This document shows positions 25,287-33,720 of a DNA stretch of 64,000 nt, piece after piece (the first letter of the stretch is position 1; each line of letters starts with the position of its first letter). Both the position numbers and the translations under genes were made by a program. The stretch comes from an uncultured Clostridia bacterium. Lineage in GTDB: Bacteria > Bacillota > Clostridia > Oscillospirales > Ruminococcaceae. The notes under the pieces are model-generated. The model was not told the DNA's origin. It ran no database searches and saw only the letters and a list, made by a program, of their open reading frames with translations. The stretch lies in contig CANDEV010000008.1 of assembly GCA_947383835.1 (NCBI GenBank), positions 62,001 to 126,000 of the forward strand. The letters run 5' to 3'.

Positions 25287-25357
25287 GTAGGGGCGGGGTC
25301 TCCCCGCCCGCGATACAAAAATATACTGAACCACGGGACGGGAAACCCGTCCCCTAC
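25287..25357. repeat. P-family GC double hairpin, copy P2
   Basis: GTAGGGGCGGGGTCTCCCCG at the left and GGGACGGGAAACCCGTCCCC then TAC at the right; preceded by TAGCAATTCATAAAAATAAC, the same flank as copy P1. Confidence 0.85.
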
Positions 25358-25450
25358 GAATTTTGTCAGGATATTTTTATGTACCGCTATATATTAATCA
25401 GTTTTGTCTGCTGTCCCCACAGCATTCAAATAAAAACTTTTCCAAAATAA

Positions 25451-25482
25451 GAGCGCGCTTAGTCCCCCAGCTAAGCGCGCTC
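25451..25482. terminator. Bidirectional terminator between convergent operons
   Basis: A perfect 12-bp stem, GAGCGCGCTTAG with CTAAGCGCGCTC, and an 8-base loop. AATTTTATCATTTT follows on the plus strand and TTATTTTGG on the minus strand, so either transcript could stop here. Confidence 0.8.
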
Positions 25483-25504
25483 AATTTTATCATTTTATAA
25501 ATCA

Positions 25505-25604
25505 GTAACCCGCCCCCTTTGAGGGGGCTTGACAAAGGCAATGCCTGCCGCTATTTACTTTGGGGGTGACTCTCGCTGCAGGGCGTTCCCTGCTGCCCAC
25601 TCTG
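25505..25604. repeat. R-family repeat, copy R3, overlapping a gene end
   Basis: Inverted copy of R2: CGCCCCCTTTGAGGGGGCTT, then TTTGGGGGTGACTCTCGCTG and CAGGGCGTTCCCTGCTGCC. Positions 25551-25600 are also the last codons of the response regulator. Confidence 0.8.
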
Positions 25605-27101
25605 GCGTTTATAATTTAAGGGGCTTATGCCAACGTACTTCTTGAATTTGTTGTGAAAATAATTTATGTTCGTATACCCCACCATTTCGGCGACCTCGTA
25701 CACCTTGTATTCGTCCGTGGCAAGAAGCCGCTTCGCTTCGGTTATCCTTATCCTGTCAAGATAGTTGTTAAAATTCTCCCCTGTGTATTGGTGAAAAACC
25801 TTGCCGAGATAAGCCCTGTTATAGCCGAATATGGTGGCAAGCTGTTCAAGCCGCAGCTCGCTGCTGAAATTGGTTTTTATATACTGTACCACCCTCTCCA
25901 TGGTGCTTTTTGTAGTACGCCCGAAATATGTGCAGGACAGGTCTGTAAAGGTCTTTTTCATAAGCTCGATAATATCAAAAAGGCTTGCTTTCTCGCCTAT
26001 TTTTGCAATAAATTCATCGTTAAGGAAATTCTCGGTCTTCTTTTCGCCAACGCTTTTTATCAGCCTTGATTTTATTTCCATAACGGCGGTTATGCAGCTT
26101 ACCTTTATTCTTTCGGCAGAGTGCGCTCCGCTGCACATGGACATCTGAAAACGCTCCAGAACGTCGGCAAGCTTGTCGATATCGTTTATTTCAATGTATG
26201 CATAGATATTGTTCACAAGCTCCTCGGTCTCGTCGGTGTTGCCGCTGTCTCCGCTTACAGTTTCTGAGGTAACAACTCCGCAGTGAAGATACTGGAAACG
26301 GTTCTTCAAAAGCAGGTCTGCCTCGGCGTAGGAACTCTTTATCTCCGCAAGCTTTGACACCGCCCCGCCCACGGTAATGAACATTTTTCCCACATACTCC
26401 TCGTTAAGCTCGGTGAGGAATTTTAAAAGCTTTTCTCTGCCCCAGCCCTTGAAAAGCGCAACGGTTATGCCGCTGAATTCGGGAGTTATAACGTCCGCGC
26501 CGCCTTCTCTTTCAAGCTTCCTTTTCACGGAATTAAGCAGATAATTTTTTTCCTCTGCCGACATTTTTTCCGACGTGCTTATAATGACTGCGTTGTAGCA
26601 GTTATAATTGTACCCCGACATATCGCTGCCTGCAAGAACGCTGTCCTCGCCTAAAAGCAGCGCTCTGAGGAGCTGCTCGTTCATATACTCGCTGCCCTTC
26701 TGCATAGTCACCTCGTTGATGCGCTCTCCCTCGATCTCATTTGCAAGACCTTTTAAGGATTCTATCAGCTCGTCCTCGTCAACTGGCTTGAGAATAAACT
26801 GCTTTACTCCGAGAGACATTGCGGACTTTGCATAGGTAAAATCCGAATATCCTGACAGTATCAGGCATTTGCCGCGAAAGCCCTGTTTAAAGGCTTCCTC
26901 AAGCATTTCAATCCCCGTCATGCCGGGCATTTTAACGTCCGCCACAACTATATCCGGATCAAGGGAGATTATCTTTGCCAGCCCGTCGTCGCCGTCCTCA
27001 CCCTCGCCTATCACCGTAAGACCCAGTTCCTCCCACGGTATCATCATTTTTACTCCCTGACGAACGTTAGGCTCGTCGTCTACAAGAAGCACCTTTATCA
27101 T
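25551..27101 (-). CDS. AraC-type response regulator (YesN-like)
   Basis: A 516-residue regulator: receiver domain (LLVDDEPNVRQG, phosphorylated Asp in DPDIVVADVKMPGMTG, Lys in FILKPVDE), a central region of about 250 residues, and a C-terminal AraC HTH pair (LRLEQLATIFGYNRAYLGKV and YEVAEMVGYTNINYFHNKFK then YVGISPLNYKR). The 16 residues after NYKRQ (beginning SGQQGTPC) are read from the R3 repeat, so the original C-terminus was probably nearer residue 500. YesN-like regulators, with YesM-like kinases, often control sugar uptake. The kinase gene is 160 bases upstream. ATG at 27101. Confidence 0.93.
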   Translation of the reverse strand: MIKVLLVDDEPNVRQGVKMMIPWEELGLTVIGEGEDGDDGLAKIISLDPDIVVADVKMPGMTGIEMLEEAFKQGFRGKCLILSGYSDFTYAKSAMSLGVKQFILKPVDEDELIESLKGLANEIEGERINEVTMQKGSEYMNEQLLRALLLGEDSVLAGSDMSGYNYNCYNAVIISTSEKMSAEEKNYLLNSVKRKLEREGGADVITPEFSGITVALFKGWGREKLLKFLTELNEEYVGKMFITVGGAVSKLAEIKSSYAEADLLLKNRFQYLHCGVVTSETVSGDSGNTDETEELVNNIYAYIEINDIDKLADVLERFQMSMCSGAHSAERIKVSCITAVMEIKSRLIKSVGEKKTENFLNDEFIAKIGEKASLFDIIELMKKTFTDLSCTYFGRTTKSTMERVVQYIKTNFSSELRLEQLATIFGYNRAYLGKVFHQYTGENFNNYLDRIRITEAKRLLATDEYKVYEVAEMVGYTNINYFHNKFKKYVGISPLNYKRQSGQQGTPCSESHPQSK

Positions 27102-27167
27102 TGGTAAATTCTCCCTTGTTTTAAATTGTAACTAAAATTACAGAAACTTATTTTTGCGGTGAATCAT

Positions 27168-27256
27168 TTACTTCCCTGCCACCCCTTGACAGGGGCTTAA
27201 AAAGTTAAGATCTATAACATCTTACTTTGGCAGCAGATACTGCCAGCGTGGGCTTC
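27168..27256. repeat. Degenerate R-family repeat, copy R4
   Basis: CCCTGCCACCCCTTGACAGG followed by CTTACTTTGGCAGCAG and GGGCTTCCCC keep the order of R3 with many changes. It fills the gap between the kinase and its regulator. Confidence 0.5.
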
Positions 27257-27261
27257 CCCGC

Positions 27262-29184
27262 TTATTTAAGCTTAGATGAAATTTCGCTGTACTTTTCGGG
27301 CAGTCTTTTCATTACATTTTCGTCAACTATCCTCGGCAAAGTTATTGTTATTTCCGTACCCTTACCCTGCTGCGTCTTAACGGAAAGACCGTACTTTACG
27401 CCGTGATACATTTTTATACGCTTGTTTACGTTTGTCAGACCTATGCTCTTTCCCGAGGATGTGTCGTTCCTTTCCAGCTTTTCAAGAAGCTCCGCAAGCT
27501 TTTCTTCGGAAATTCCCTGACCGTTGTCCGATACGCATATCTCCACATTCTCTCCCTTGTACAGAACCTTTACGGTTATCCTGCCGTTAGCCTTTTCTCC
27601 CTCTATGCCATGGACAAAAGCATTCTCAACTATAGGCTGGATTATCAGCGGCAGTACCATGTATTTTTTATTGACCTCACAGTAGATAGAATATGATACC
27701 CTGTCCCCGAAGCGGGCGGCTTGAAGTTCCAGATAGCTTTTGGTAAATTCAAGCTCCGATTCGAGAGTAACCATTCCGTCCTTTACTTCAAGGCAGCGGC
27801 GCATGAATTTTCCAAGCTTTTTTACCAGATCGGCGGTCTCCTTGTCATTATTGCAGTAGGCTTTCATTCGTATAGTCTCCAGCGTGTTGTACAGAAAGTG
27901 AGGGTTGATCTGACTTGCAAGAGCCTTAAATTCAGCCTCCACCTGATTGAGCTTGAAGCTTTCGGACTGTATCTTTGCTTTGTACGCGTCGTTTATAAGG
28001 TTCTGTATACTGTCCACCATTTTTTTCAGATCCTCATAAAGGTCGTATATCTCATCGCTGCCCTTGATATCGTCGGTAAGCTCGAAATTGCCGTCCGCAA
28101 CGCTGTGCATTTTATCTTTCAGAGACTGAATGCGCCGCGAAAACATACTGGAAAAAAGGATAGTGATAAGTACTGAAAGTATAATACATAAGCATATATA
28201 CCAAACGTATGACGCAATAACACTGTTTACAGATTTGTCATATATGGCGTGAGGCTTTACAATGTAAACATAAAACATATTGTACGTATTTTCATAATTA
28301 AAATATGAAGAAGCGGTATAACCCTTTCTTTCAAGCGGATTTTGACCGTCCGTAAGTATTTCCGAACCGCTTACACCCATTGGCATTTTAACGCCGGTGC
28401 CTATCACGCTGCTTACGTTTATGTTGTCAACAGTGCTGTAAAAGGTATATCCCTTTGAAACGCACATTACAACGCCCCGTCCTATTTCCTCTGTCATATC
28501 GGATATCCAATCGGGAGCGACCGAAATAAGCATTACCCCGCAAAACCGCTCCTCCAAAACCAGCGGAGTTACAAGTGAAAGCCTGTATTCGTTATCGTCG
28601 TTCAAGGTGAGCTGCCACCTGTTTTCCGCATTTTCATCGGCTTCTTTGTACCAATATTTTGAACAGATATCTTCGCCTGCAAACCGAAAAACGTTGGAAC
28701 TTACCCTGCGTTCTCCACCGCCTGTATCCTCTTCGGAATTTTCGCCGCCGATATTTTCGGGATCCTCGTTTATCTCGTCTCTGCTCTCCTCAGCTTCTTC
28801 CTGAACGGGATAGTCGATATTTTCATTGTTCAAATAAAATACAACGCTGTCAATTTGAGGATAAACATCAAGATACTCCGAAATGAGCCGTTCCTGTAAA
28901 GCGTCTATATTTTCGGAACTTCCCTTTAAAAGCTCGTCTAAGCTTTCACTTGACATTATCCTGCCGCTTATGTTTGATACCGTGACTACCGTATCCTTTA
29001 GCTTGGTTTTAATGCCGTCCGCCTGAAAAATAGCTTCGTTGGCAGCGTTGCTCCGCATAACGTCAACAATGTTGTACAAAAGGTATATTCCCGCCATGAC
29101 CATCGGAACAACAGCAGCAATACACATGAGGATAAGCTTATTGCGGAATTTTGTGTTGAGTATCTTCGTAATTGGGTTGAACAT
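27262..29184 (-). CDS. Sensor histidine kinase, YesM/LytS-like
   Basis: A 640-residue kinase. A first membrane helix (KLILMCIAAVVPMVMAGIYL), an extracellular region of about 250 residues with an acidic, Gly/Glu-rich insertion, a second helix (YVWYICLCIILSVLITILFS), HAMP, then the internal kinase domain with the phosphoacceptor SQINPHFLYNTLETIRM and the ATPase boxes QPIVENAFVHGIEG and KSIGLTNVNKRIKMYHG. The start is taken as the ATG at 29182-29184 with GGAGG eight bases upstream; a longer frame beginning at 29265 lacks a good site. It forms a YesM/YesN pair with the regulator downstream. Nearby genes do not reveal the ligand. Confidence 0.92.
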   Translation of the reverse strand: MFNPITKILNTKFRNKLILMCIAAVVPMVMAGIYLLYNIVDVMRSNAANEAIFQADGIKTKLKDTVVTVSNISGRIMSSESLDELLKGSSENIDALQERLISEYLDVYPQIDSVVFYLNNENIDYPVQEEAEESRDEINEDPENIGGENSEEDTGGGERRVSSNVFRFAGEDICSKYWYKEADENAENRWQLTLNDDNEYRLSLVTPLVLEERFCGVMLISVAPDWISDMTEEIGRGVVMCVSKGYTFYSTVDNINVSSVIGTGVKMPMGVSGSEILTDGQNPLERKGYTASSYFNYENTYNMFYVYIVKPHAIYDKSVNSVIASYVWYICLCIILSVLITILFSSMFSRRIQSLKDKMHSVADGNFELTDDIKGSDEIYDLYEDLKKMVDSIQNLINDAYKAKIQSESFKLNQVEAEFKALASQINPHFLYNTLETIRMKAYCNNDKETADLVKKLGKFMRRCLEVKDGMVTLESELEFTKSYLELQAARFGDRVSYSIYCEVNKKYMVLPLIIQPIVENAFVHGIEGEKANGRITVKVLYKGENVEICVSDNGQGISEEKLAELLEKLERNDTSSGKSIGLTNVNKRIKMYHGVKYGLSVKTQQGKGTEITITLPRIVDENVMKRLPEKYSEISSKLK

Positions 29185-29289
29185 ACGCATTTCCTCCGTT
29201 CCGCAGCTTTCGGGAAACCCCTTATTGAATATTTTATCACACTTGAGACAAAAATGCATGAACAATTAATTAAGACGGCGCCGCGAATT

Positions 29290-29417
29290 ATACTAATTTG
29301 CCGCAAAAAGGCGTGCAAAAAATCAAGCAAAAGCTTGAGAAGCTTTTGCTTGATTTTTCTTTTTTATATGGATTTTGCACAGATTTTTTGCATACGCTTT
29401 TAGGAGCAAATCAGTAT
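29290..29417. repeat. MITE-like hairpin element, copy M2 (long variant)
   Basis: Ends ATACTAATTTGC and GCAAATCAGTAT as in the other copies. It is 128 bp because of an extra inner palindrome around AATCAAGCAAAAGCTTGAG. It lies between the YesM-like kinase promoter region and the CotH stop codon. Confidence 0.85.
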
Positions 29418-29439
29418 TACACGCGATACCGTCTTGATT

Positions 29440-31302
29440 TCAGAATTTTCCCTTTACAAAGGACACGCCGATAATTGCGGCGATAAGAAGTATTAATGAA
29501 CCAACGTTCAACGCTGCGCACGAAGCTTCAGAAGCGATCTCCATGGGACTTCCTCTGCTGCCGCTCGGATCAAAGCTTTGTTGGGGAGGCTCGCTGCCGT
29601 TTTGATTATTACTTTCGGTATTATTTTCCGGCTTATTACTTTGCGGAAATTCATGCGGCAGCTTTATTTCATTACTGTTAGTATTATCATCAAAATTATC
29701 TCCGTCGGGTAAATCGGGAGGAGCATTATTTTCATCAAGCTGCGGCATATCTCCCTGCGGAACGTTTTCTCCGCCAAAGTCCCCAAATCCGCCGATATCT
29801 CTGCCGCCTATGTTGTTCGGAGCGGGGCGCTCTCCGTTAAAGTTACGTTCTCCGCCCATACCTCCGACAGCGTTTGACATACCGAGATCCGACATAGTTA
29901 CACCGCTTGCGTCCACAAGCTTATCGGGGCTTGTTCTCTGTCCCTCTGTTGTGCTTGGGATATTCCCCGCAAGCTGCCCGGAAACGCTTTCGGCACGGAG
30001 GCTGCCGATTGTCTTAAAGGCTTCGGAAGCGGTTTTATACTCCTCATATGTATAAAACGCGGTAGGGTCTGTCCGAACATACTCGCCGATAATGCTATCC
30101 AATTCGTCTAATCTGTTATTGAATTTACTGTCAGTAAAATATTTTTCAACAAGCTCGCTAAGATAGCCGTGGTAACGCTCCAGATATTCCTCGTTTTCCA
30201 AAAGCACGGATATAAGGGGACGTTCCGACATTTCAACGCCGCTGACTGGAGTATCTATGGGAAAATTCACCGTGCTTGAAGCCGTCCCGCCCTGAAAAGC
30301 TCCCCATGCGTAGTTATAGTCCCACGGCAGAATTTTTATAATTCCGTCCTGCTCGTAAATATAGTAATTCTGAGCCATGTTGGAGGAGTAGCTGTCAAGG
30401 TTTACCACAAAGCTGTGTACCGCAAGATACCGCAGAATTTTGTCCACATCAAAATATTCCTCGATATTTTCACCGCTGTTAAGAGCCTTTATTGCGGCAA
30501 TGACTCGGTCACAGCTTTCCTCGTCAGCTTCTCCGCCGACAGCATTGCCGAAAATCGCGGAGTAGCTTGATATCTCGTCATCGGTGTACAAAAGCGAACC
30601 GCCGCTGTTTGCCGCGCCCATACCGCCGCCGAAGCCGCGGTGTCCCTGCTGCCTAAAATCCGCTGAATCTGTTAAGGGTGACGGCTGAGCCTGATCGGCG
30701 GATTTAACATTGTAAAGCTTACCGCTTTCGCTGCCCGAGACCCGCTGCAAATAGCTGTCATTGTACGCCTCCAAAGCAAAGTACAAGCCCCAGTCCTCGC
30801 CGTTTACGGTTATCTTTGCGTAGCCGAAATAAGGGGTCTCAACGCCAAGCTCCCTCATCATTTCAAACGCAGTGTACTCCTTCATGTATGTTGCGTCCCC
30901 CAGCATATCGTTCAGCACCAGCATATCAAGCCCGCCGCAGGTCTGTCCCGCGGCGTACTCGTCAAACTTTATCTTGAAGCTGTAGCGGTCGCTGTCGGAG
31001 GAATAGACCTGCTGAAGACTGTTATTGCCCTTGGGACGTATTCCCACACAGGAATATTTCCTGCCGTTGACCGCAACGTCTGCCATTATGTACTCCTCGT
31101 TAATGGCGTTGTCAAGCATATCCTGCCATTCGGCTTCGTCCGCCTGAATATCAACGGTGATGATGTCAGTACCGAAAACGGTTTTTGCGTACTCGGGGGT
31201 ATATGTGTATTCCCTGCCGAAAATTATCATGGCAATTACGCCGATAATTGCCATGATAATAAATACGGCGGAAATCACATTCAGTTTTTTACTGTCTATC
31301 AA
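29440..31302 (-). CDS. CotH-family protein kinase-like protein, membrane-anchored
   Basis: A 620-residue protein: an N-terminal membrane helix (VISAVFIIMAIIGVIAMIIF), the CotH domain (about residues 45-420) and a Gly/Asn/Pro-rich low-complexity segment, then a second hydrophobic helix at the end (LNVGSLILLIAAIIGVSFVK). CotH features include MLVLNDMLGDATYMKEYTAF, WGLYFALEAYNDSYL and the metal-binding ILPWDYNYAWGAF. CotH proteins are atypical kinases that phosphorylate spore coat and other secreted proteins, and here the domain is outside the membrane. The start is TTG with AAGGAGG upstream. It is the third gene of a VTC-DUF4956-CotH string. Confidence 0.9.
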   Translation of the reverse strand: MIDSKKLNVISAVFIIMAIIGVIAMIIFGREYTYTPEYAKTVFGTDIITVDIQADEAEWQDMLDNAINEEYIMADVAVNGRKYSCVGIRPKGNNSLQQVYSSDSDRYSFKIKFDEYAAGQTCGGLDMLVLNDMLGDATYMKEYTAFEMMRELGVETPYFGYAKITVNGEDWGLYFALEAYNDSYLQRVSGSESGKLYNVKSADQAQPSPLTDSADFRQQGHRGFGGGMGAANSGGSLLYTDDEISSYSAIFGNAVGGEADEESCDRVIAAIKALNSGENIEEYFDVDKILRYLAVHSFVVNLDSYSSNMAQNYYIYEQDGIIKILPWDYNYAWGAFQGGTASSTVNFPIDTPVSGVEMSERPLISVLLENEEYLERYHGYLSELVEKYFTDSKFNNRLDELDSIIGEYVRTDPTAFYTYEEYKTASEAFKTIGSLRAESVSGQLAGNIPSTTEGQRTSPDKLVDASGVTMSDLGMSNAVGGMGGERNFNGERPAPNNIGGRDIGGFGDFGGENVPQGDMPQLDENNAPPDLPDGDNFDDNTNSNEIKLPHEFPQSNKPENNTESNNQNGSEPPQQSFDPSGSRGSPMEIASEASCAALNVGSLILLIAAIIGVSFVKGKF

Positions 31303-31327
31303 ATCAAGACCTCCTTTTGTACTGTAT

Positions 31328-31357
31328 GCAGGGCAGGGCTTGCTCCCGTCCTGCGGG
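31328..31357. repeat. Short P-related hairpin
   Basis: GCAGGGCAGGGCTTGCTCCC followed by GTCCTGCGGG; the same GGCTTGCTCCC core occurs at 62.0 kb and, inverted, at 4.27 kb. It occupies the CotH/DUF4956 gap. Confidence 0.6.
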
Positions 31358-31362
31358 ATTTG

Positions 31363-32037
31363 TCAATTTCCGAGGTACTCCCCGTTATAGCTTACAAGCG
31401 CCGCTTTTGTGATTCCCTCAGTTTCGGAGAGGGCGTTGCAGACCTCGGTAGACTCACCGTTCAGCTTTATCTCGACCATAAGCTCTATTCCCGATTTTGT
31501 TACGGTTTTGGATTTTACAAGCTGCTTTTTTGTATGCTTTTTCAAAAGCTCCACAGCGGCTTTTTCGGCGGTATCGTCAGTACAGCTTATTATGGCAATA
31601 TACGGAGTGTCGCTTGTTTTGGCGTTTACGAAAATCACCAGCACGATACCGATAAAAACAGAGCCGATAACTGCCAGCGGGATAAGTCCCGCGCCTGTAA
31701 CGATGCCCGCGGAAATCGCCCAGAAAAGAAAGGCAATATCAAGAGGCTCTTTAACGGCGGTACGGAAGCGGACGATAGAAAGCGCACCCACCATACCGAG
31801 AGAAAGGATAACGTTTGAAGTTACCGCCAAAATTATAAGGGTGGTGATAAGTGTCATCGCCATAAGAGACACGCCGAAGGAACTGCTGTACATCACCCCG
31901 CGGAATGTCTTTTTATAGACTATGTAAATGAACAGCCCCAGCGCAAAGGCAACCGCCATTGCGATCATCATATCGGTAACGGACACGCCGCTTACCTTTT
32001 CAAGAAAGCTTGATTTAAAAATATCGTTAAACGTCAT
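31363..32037 (-). CDS. DUF4956 membrane protein
   Basis: A 224-residue membrane protein with three or four helices in the first 140 residues and a soluble ferredoxin-like C-terminal domain (ISCTDDTAEKAAVELLKK). The stretch GALSIVRFRTAVKEPLDIAF, joined to FLFWAISAGIVTGAG, is the DUF4956 signature. The function is unknown. DUF4956 genes occur next to VTC-domain polyphosphate polymerase and CotH genes in many Firmicutes, which suggests a shared envelope process. GAGG is seven bases before the ATG. Confidence 0.9.
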   Translation of the reverse strand: MTFNDIFKSSFLEKVSGVSVTDMMIAMAVAFALGLFIYIVYKKTFRGVMYSSSFGVSLMAMTLITTLIILAVTSNVILSLGMVGALSIVRFRTAVKEPLDIAFLFWAISAGIVTGAGLIPLAVIGSVFIGIVLVIFVNAKTSDTPYIAIISCTDDTAEKAAVELLKKHTKKQLVKSKTVTKSGIELMVEIKLNGESTEVCNALSETEGITKAALVSYNGEYLGN

Positions 32038-32099
32038 AATTTTTCCTCACTTTTAAATAATATTTTGTTTTGTTGGCGGATATGGGAGCCGCCATACAG

Positions 32100-32771
32100 C
32101 TATATGTATCTCGCCGCCGCGTATTTTGAAAATGAGCAGCTTTGTCTGCCGTCCAGCCGAGTTATGTCCGCAATGATCTGCGGCAGAAATTCGTCGTATT
32201 TCACTTCCATTATTATCTCGTTCGGCACGGGTATATCAGAGGTCTCGCCGAAAAAATTCTCCAGATCGTATGAGGACGAAATATCGTGATCAAACGTCAC
32301 GCGGACGTTGCCGTATGGGAACACATACGCCTTTCGCCGATAATCAACGATAATTTTCGGGCGGAGCCGTTCGGTAAGCATTTTAATGTAAAGCTCCCTG
32401 CAAAGCGGTTCTTCCGAGTCCTCCAGAAAATCAAAATCCCCCGCAATAATTTTTTGCACCTGTCCGCGGGTCAGTACCGCGCTTCTTTTAAGGCACAAGC
32501 CCGCTTTCTTGCTTTTCTTTTCCAGCCGCACAAAGCCGCTGTCCATGTTATAAAAACGTATTCGGAATTTTTCACGCTCCCCCAAGCCGTCCAGCTTTTC
32601 CCTAAGGACTTTGTCGCTGAAGCTGTCAAAATAAAGGCTTCTTATAAAATATTCGCCGCAGCGCATATTTTCATCGGGATTTGCTATAAGACCTATTTTC
32701 CCCGTCAGCATGAGGAAATCTCCGCAGCTTATGCTGTGCTTTATCTCGTGCCGATACTTTTCATTTTCCAA
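32100..32771 (-). CDS. VTC-domain polyphosphate polymerase
   Basis: A 223-residue protein that is almost all VTC domain, the catalytic domain that makes polyphosphate from ATP in yeast Vtc4. The tunnel motifs are visible: KYRHEIKHSI at the start, IRSLYFDSF, REKFRIRFYN, FVRLEKKSKKAGLCLKR, and the C-terminal VRVTFDHDIS and EIIMEVKYDEF. The TTG start at 32769-32771 has AAGGGG upstream; a longer frame to 32849 lacks a site. First gene of the VTC-DUF4956-CotH string, with gaps near 60 bases. Together with ppk at 54 kb the window has two polyphosphate enzymes. Confidence 0.9.
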   Translation of the reverse strand: MENEKYRHEIKHSISCGDFLMLTGKIGLIANPDENMRCGEYFIRSLYFDSFSDKVLREKLDGLGEREKFRIRFYNMDSGFVRLEKKSKKAGLCLKRSAVLTRGQVQKIIAGDFDFLEDSEEPLCRELYIKMLTERLRPKIIVDYRRKAYVFPYGNVRVTFDHDISSSYDLENFFGETSDIPVPNEIIMEVKYDEFLPQIIADITRLDGRQSCSFSKYAAARYI

Positions 32772-32957
32772 ATTATCTTCCCCTTTCAAATAAAATTTTG
32801 CAATTGCAGAAATATTGTAGCATATTTTTGTGAAACAGCCGTGAAGCAAATTTAATAATTACATAAAAAAGTAAATAAAATTATACACATTATTTTCGGG
32901 AAATTATCACAATTATATGCTAATATATTTTTTAAATCTACCTTGGGAGGACTTTTA

Positions 32958-33704
32958 ATGAACCTGTTTCTGATACCCGCATTTTTATTTTTTATGGGAA
33001 GTCTTATCGGCTGGGGAATAGAGGTTTTGTTCCGCAGATTTTTCTCCGCGAAAAAATGGATAAACCCCGGCTTTCTCACCGGACCCTATCTCCCGCTTTA
33101 CGGCTTCAGCCTTTGCGTGCTTTACTATATGGCGGGGCTTGAAGAGGTCATTCCTATACAGACCCTTTGGCTGAAACGGCTGACTCTGTTCATTTTAATG
33201 GCAGTCTGCATAACCTTTGTTGAGTACATTGCAGGGGTAATTTTCATCAAGCACATGAAGATCAAGCTTTGGGATTACTCAAATGAATGGGGCAATATCG
33301 ACGGCATAATCTGTCCGTTGTTTTCGTTTTTCTGGGCAGTGCTGAGCGCGGTCTACTATTTCGGCATACACCCCCACATTCTGGACGCTCTGCGCTGGCT
33401 TTCGGAAAATCTTGCATTTTCATTCTGTATCGGATTTTTCTACGGCATTTTTATTATCGACCTTGTGTATTCCACAAACCTTGTTGCAAAGGTACGGAAA
33501 TTCTCGGTCGATAACGAGATCGTTATGAAATATGAGGAGCTTAAGGAGCACATCAAATCCTCCAAGGCGGAGCGGAAGGAAAAATACCGTTTCCTGCTGT
33601 CGATGTACACCACCGTGCCCATAAGCGAATACTTAAAGGAATATTACGAAAAACACAAAGAAGATTACGACGAGATAAAAAACAAGCTGAAAAAAGCTCC
33701 CTGA
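32958..33704 (+). CDS. PF06541 (CmpB-like) multi-pass membrane protein
   Basis: A 248-residue protein with five or six membrane helices in the first 190 residues and a charged, helical C-terminal tail. The segments GSLIGWGIEVLFRRF, NPGFLTGPYLPLYGFS and LWDYSNEWGNIDGIICPLFS are the hallmark of the family annotated as putative ABC transporter permease (ABC_trans_CmpB); transport has not been shown for most members. GGGAGG is seven bases before the ATG at 32958. The final codons and the stop are inside the terminator hairpin described next. Confidence 0.88.
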   Translation: MNLFLIPAFLFFMGSLIGWGIEVLFRRFFSAKKWINPGFLTGPYLPLYGFSLCVLYYMAGLEEVIPIQTLWLKRLTLFILMAVCITFVEYIAGVIFIKHMKIKLWDYSNEWGNIDGIICPLFSFFWAVLSAVYYFGIHPHILDALRWLSENLAFSFCIGFFYGIFIIDLVYSTNLVAKVRKFSVDNEIVMKYEELKEHIKSSKAERKEKYRFLLSMYTTVPISEYLKEYYEKHKEDYDEIKNKLKKAP

Positions 33705-33718
33705 TCAGGGAGCTTTTT
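33691..33718. terminator. Bidirectional terminator inside the gene end
   Basis: AAAAAGCTCCCTGATCAGGG then AGCTTTTT: a perfect palindrome. The TGA stop of the plus-strand gene (33702-33704) lies at its centre, and the minus-strand GGDEF-EAL gene ends three bases beyond. It can serve both genes. Confidence 0.9.
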
Positions 33719-33720
33719 TA

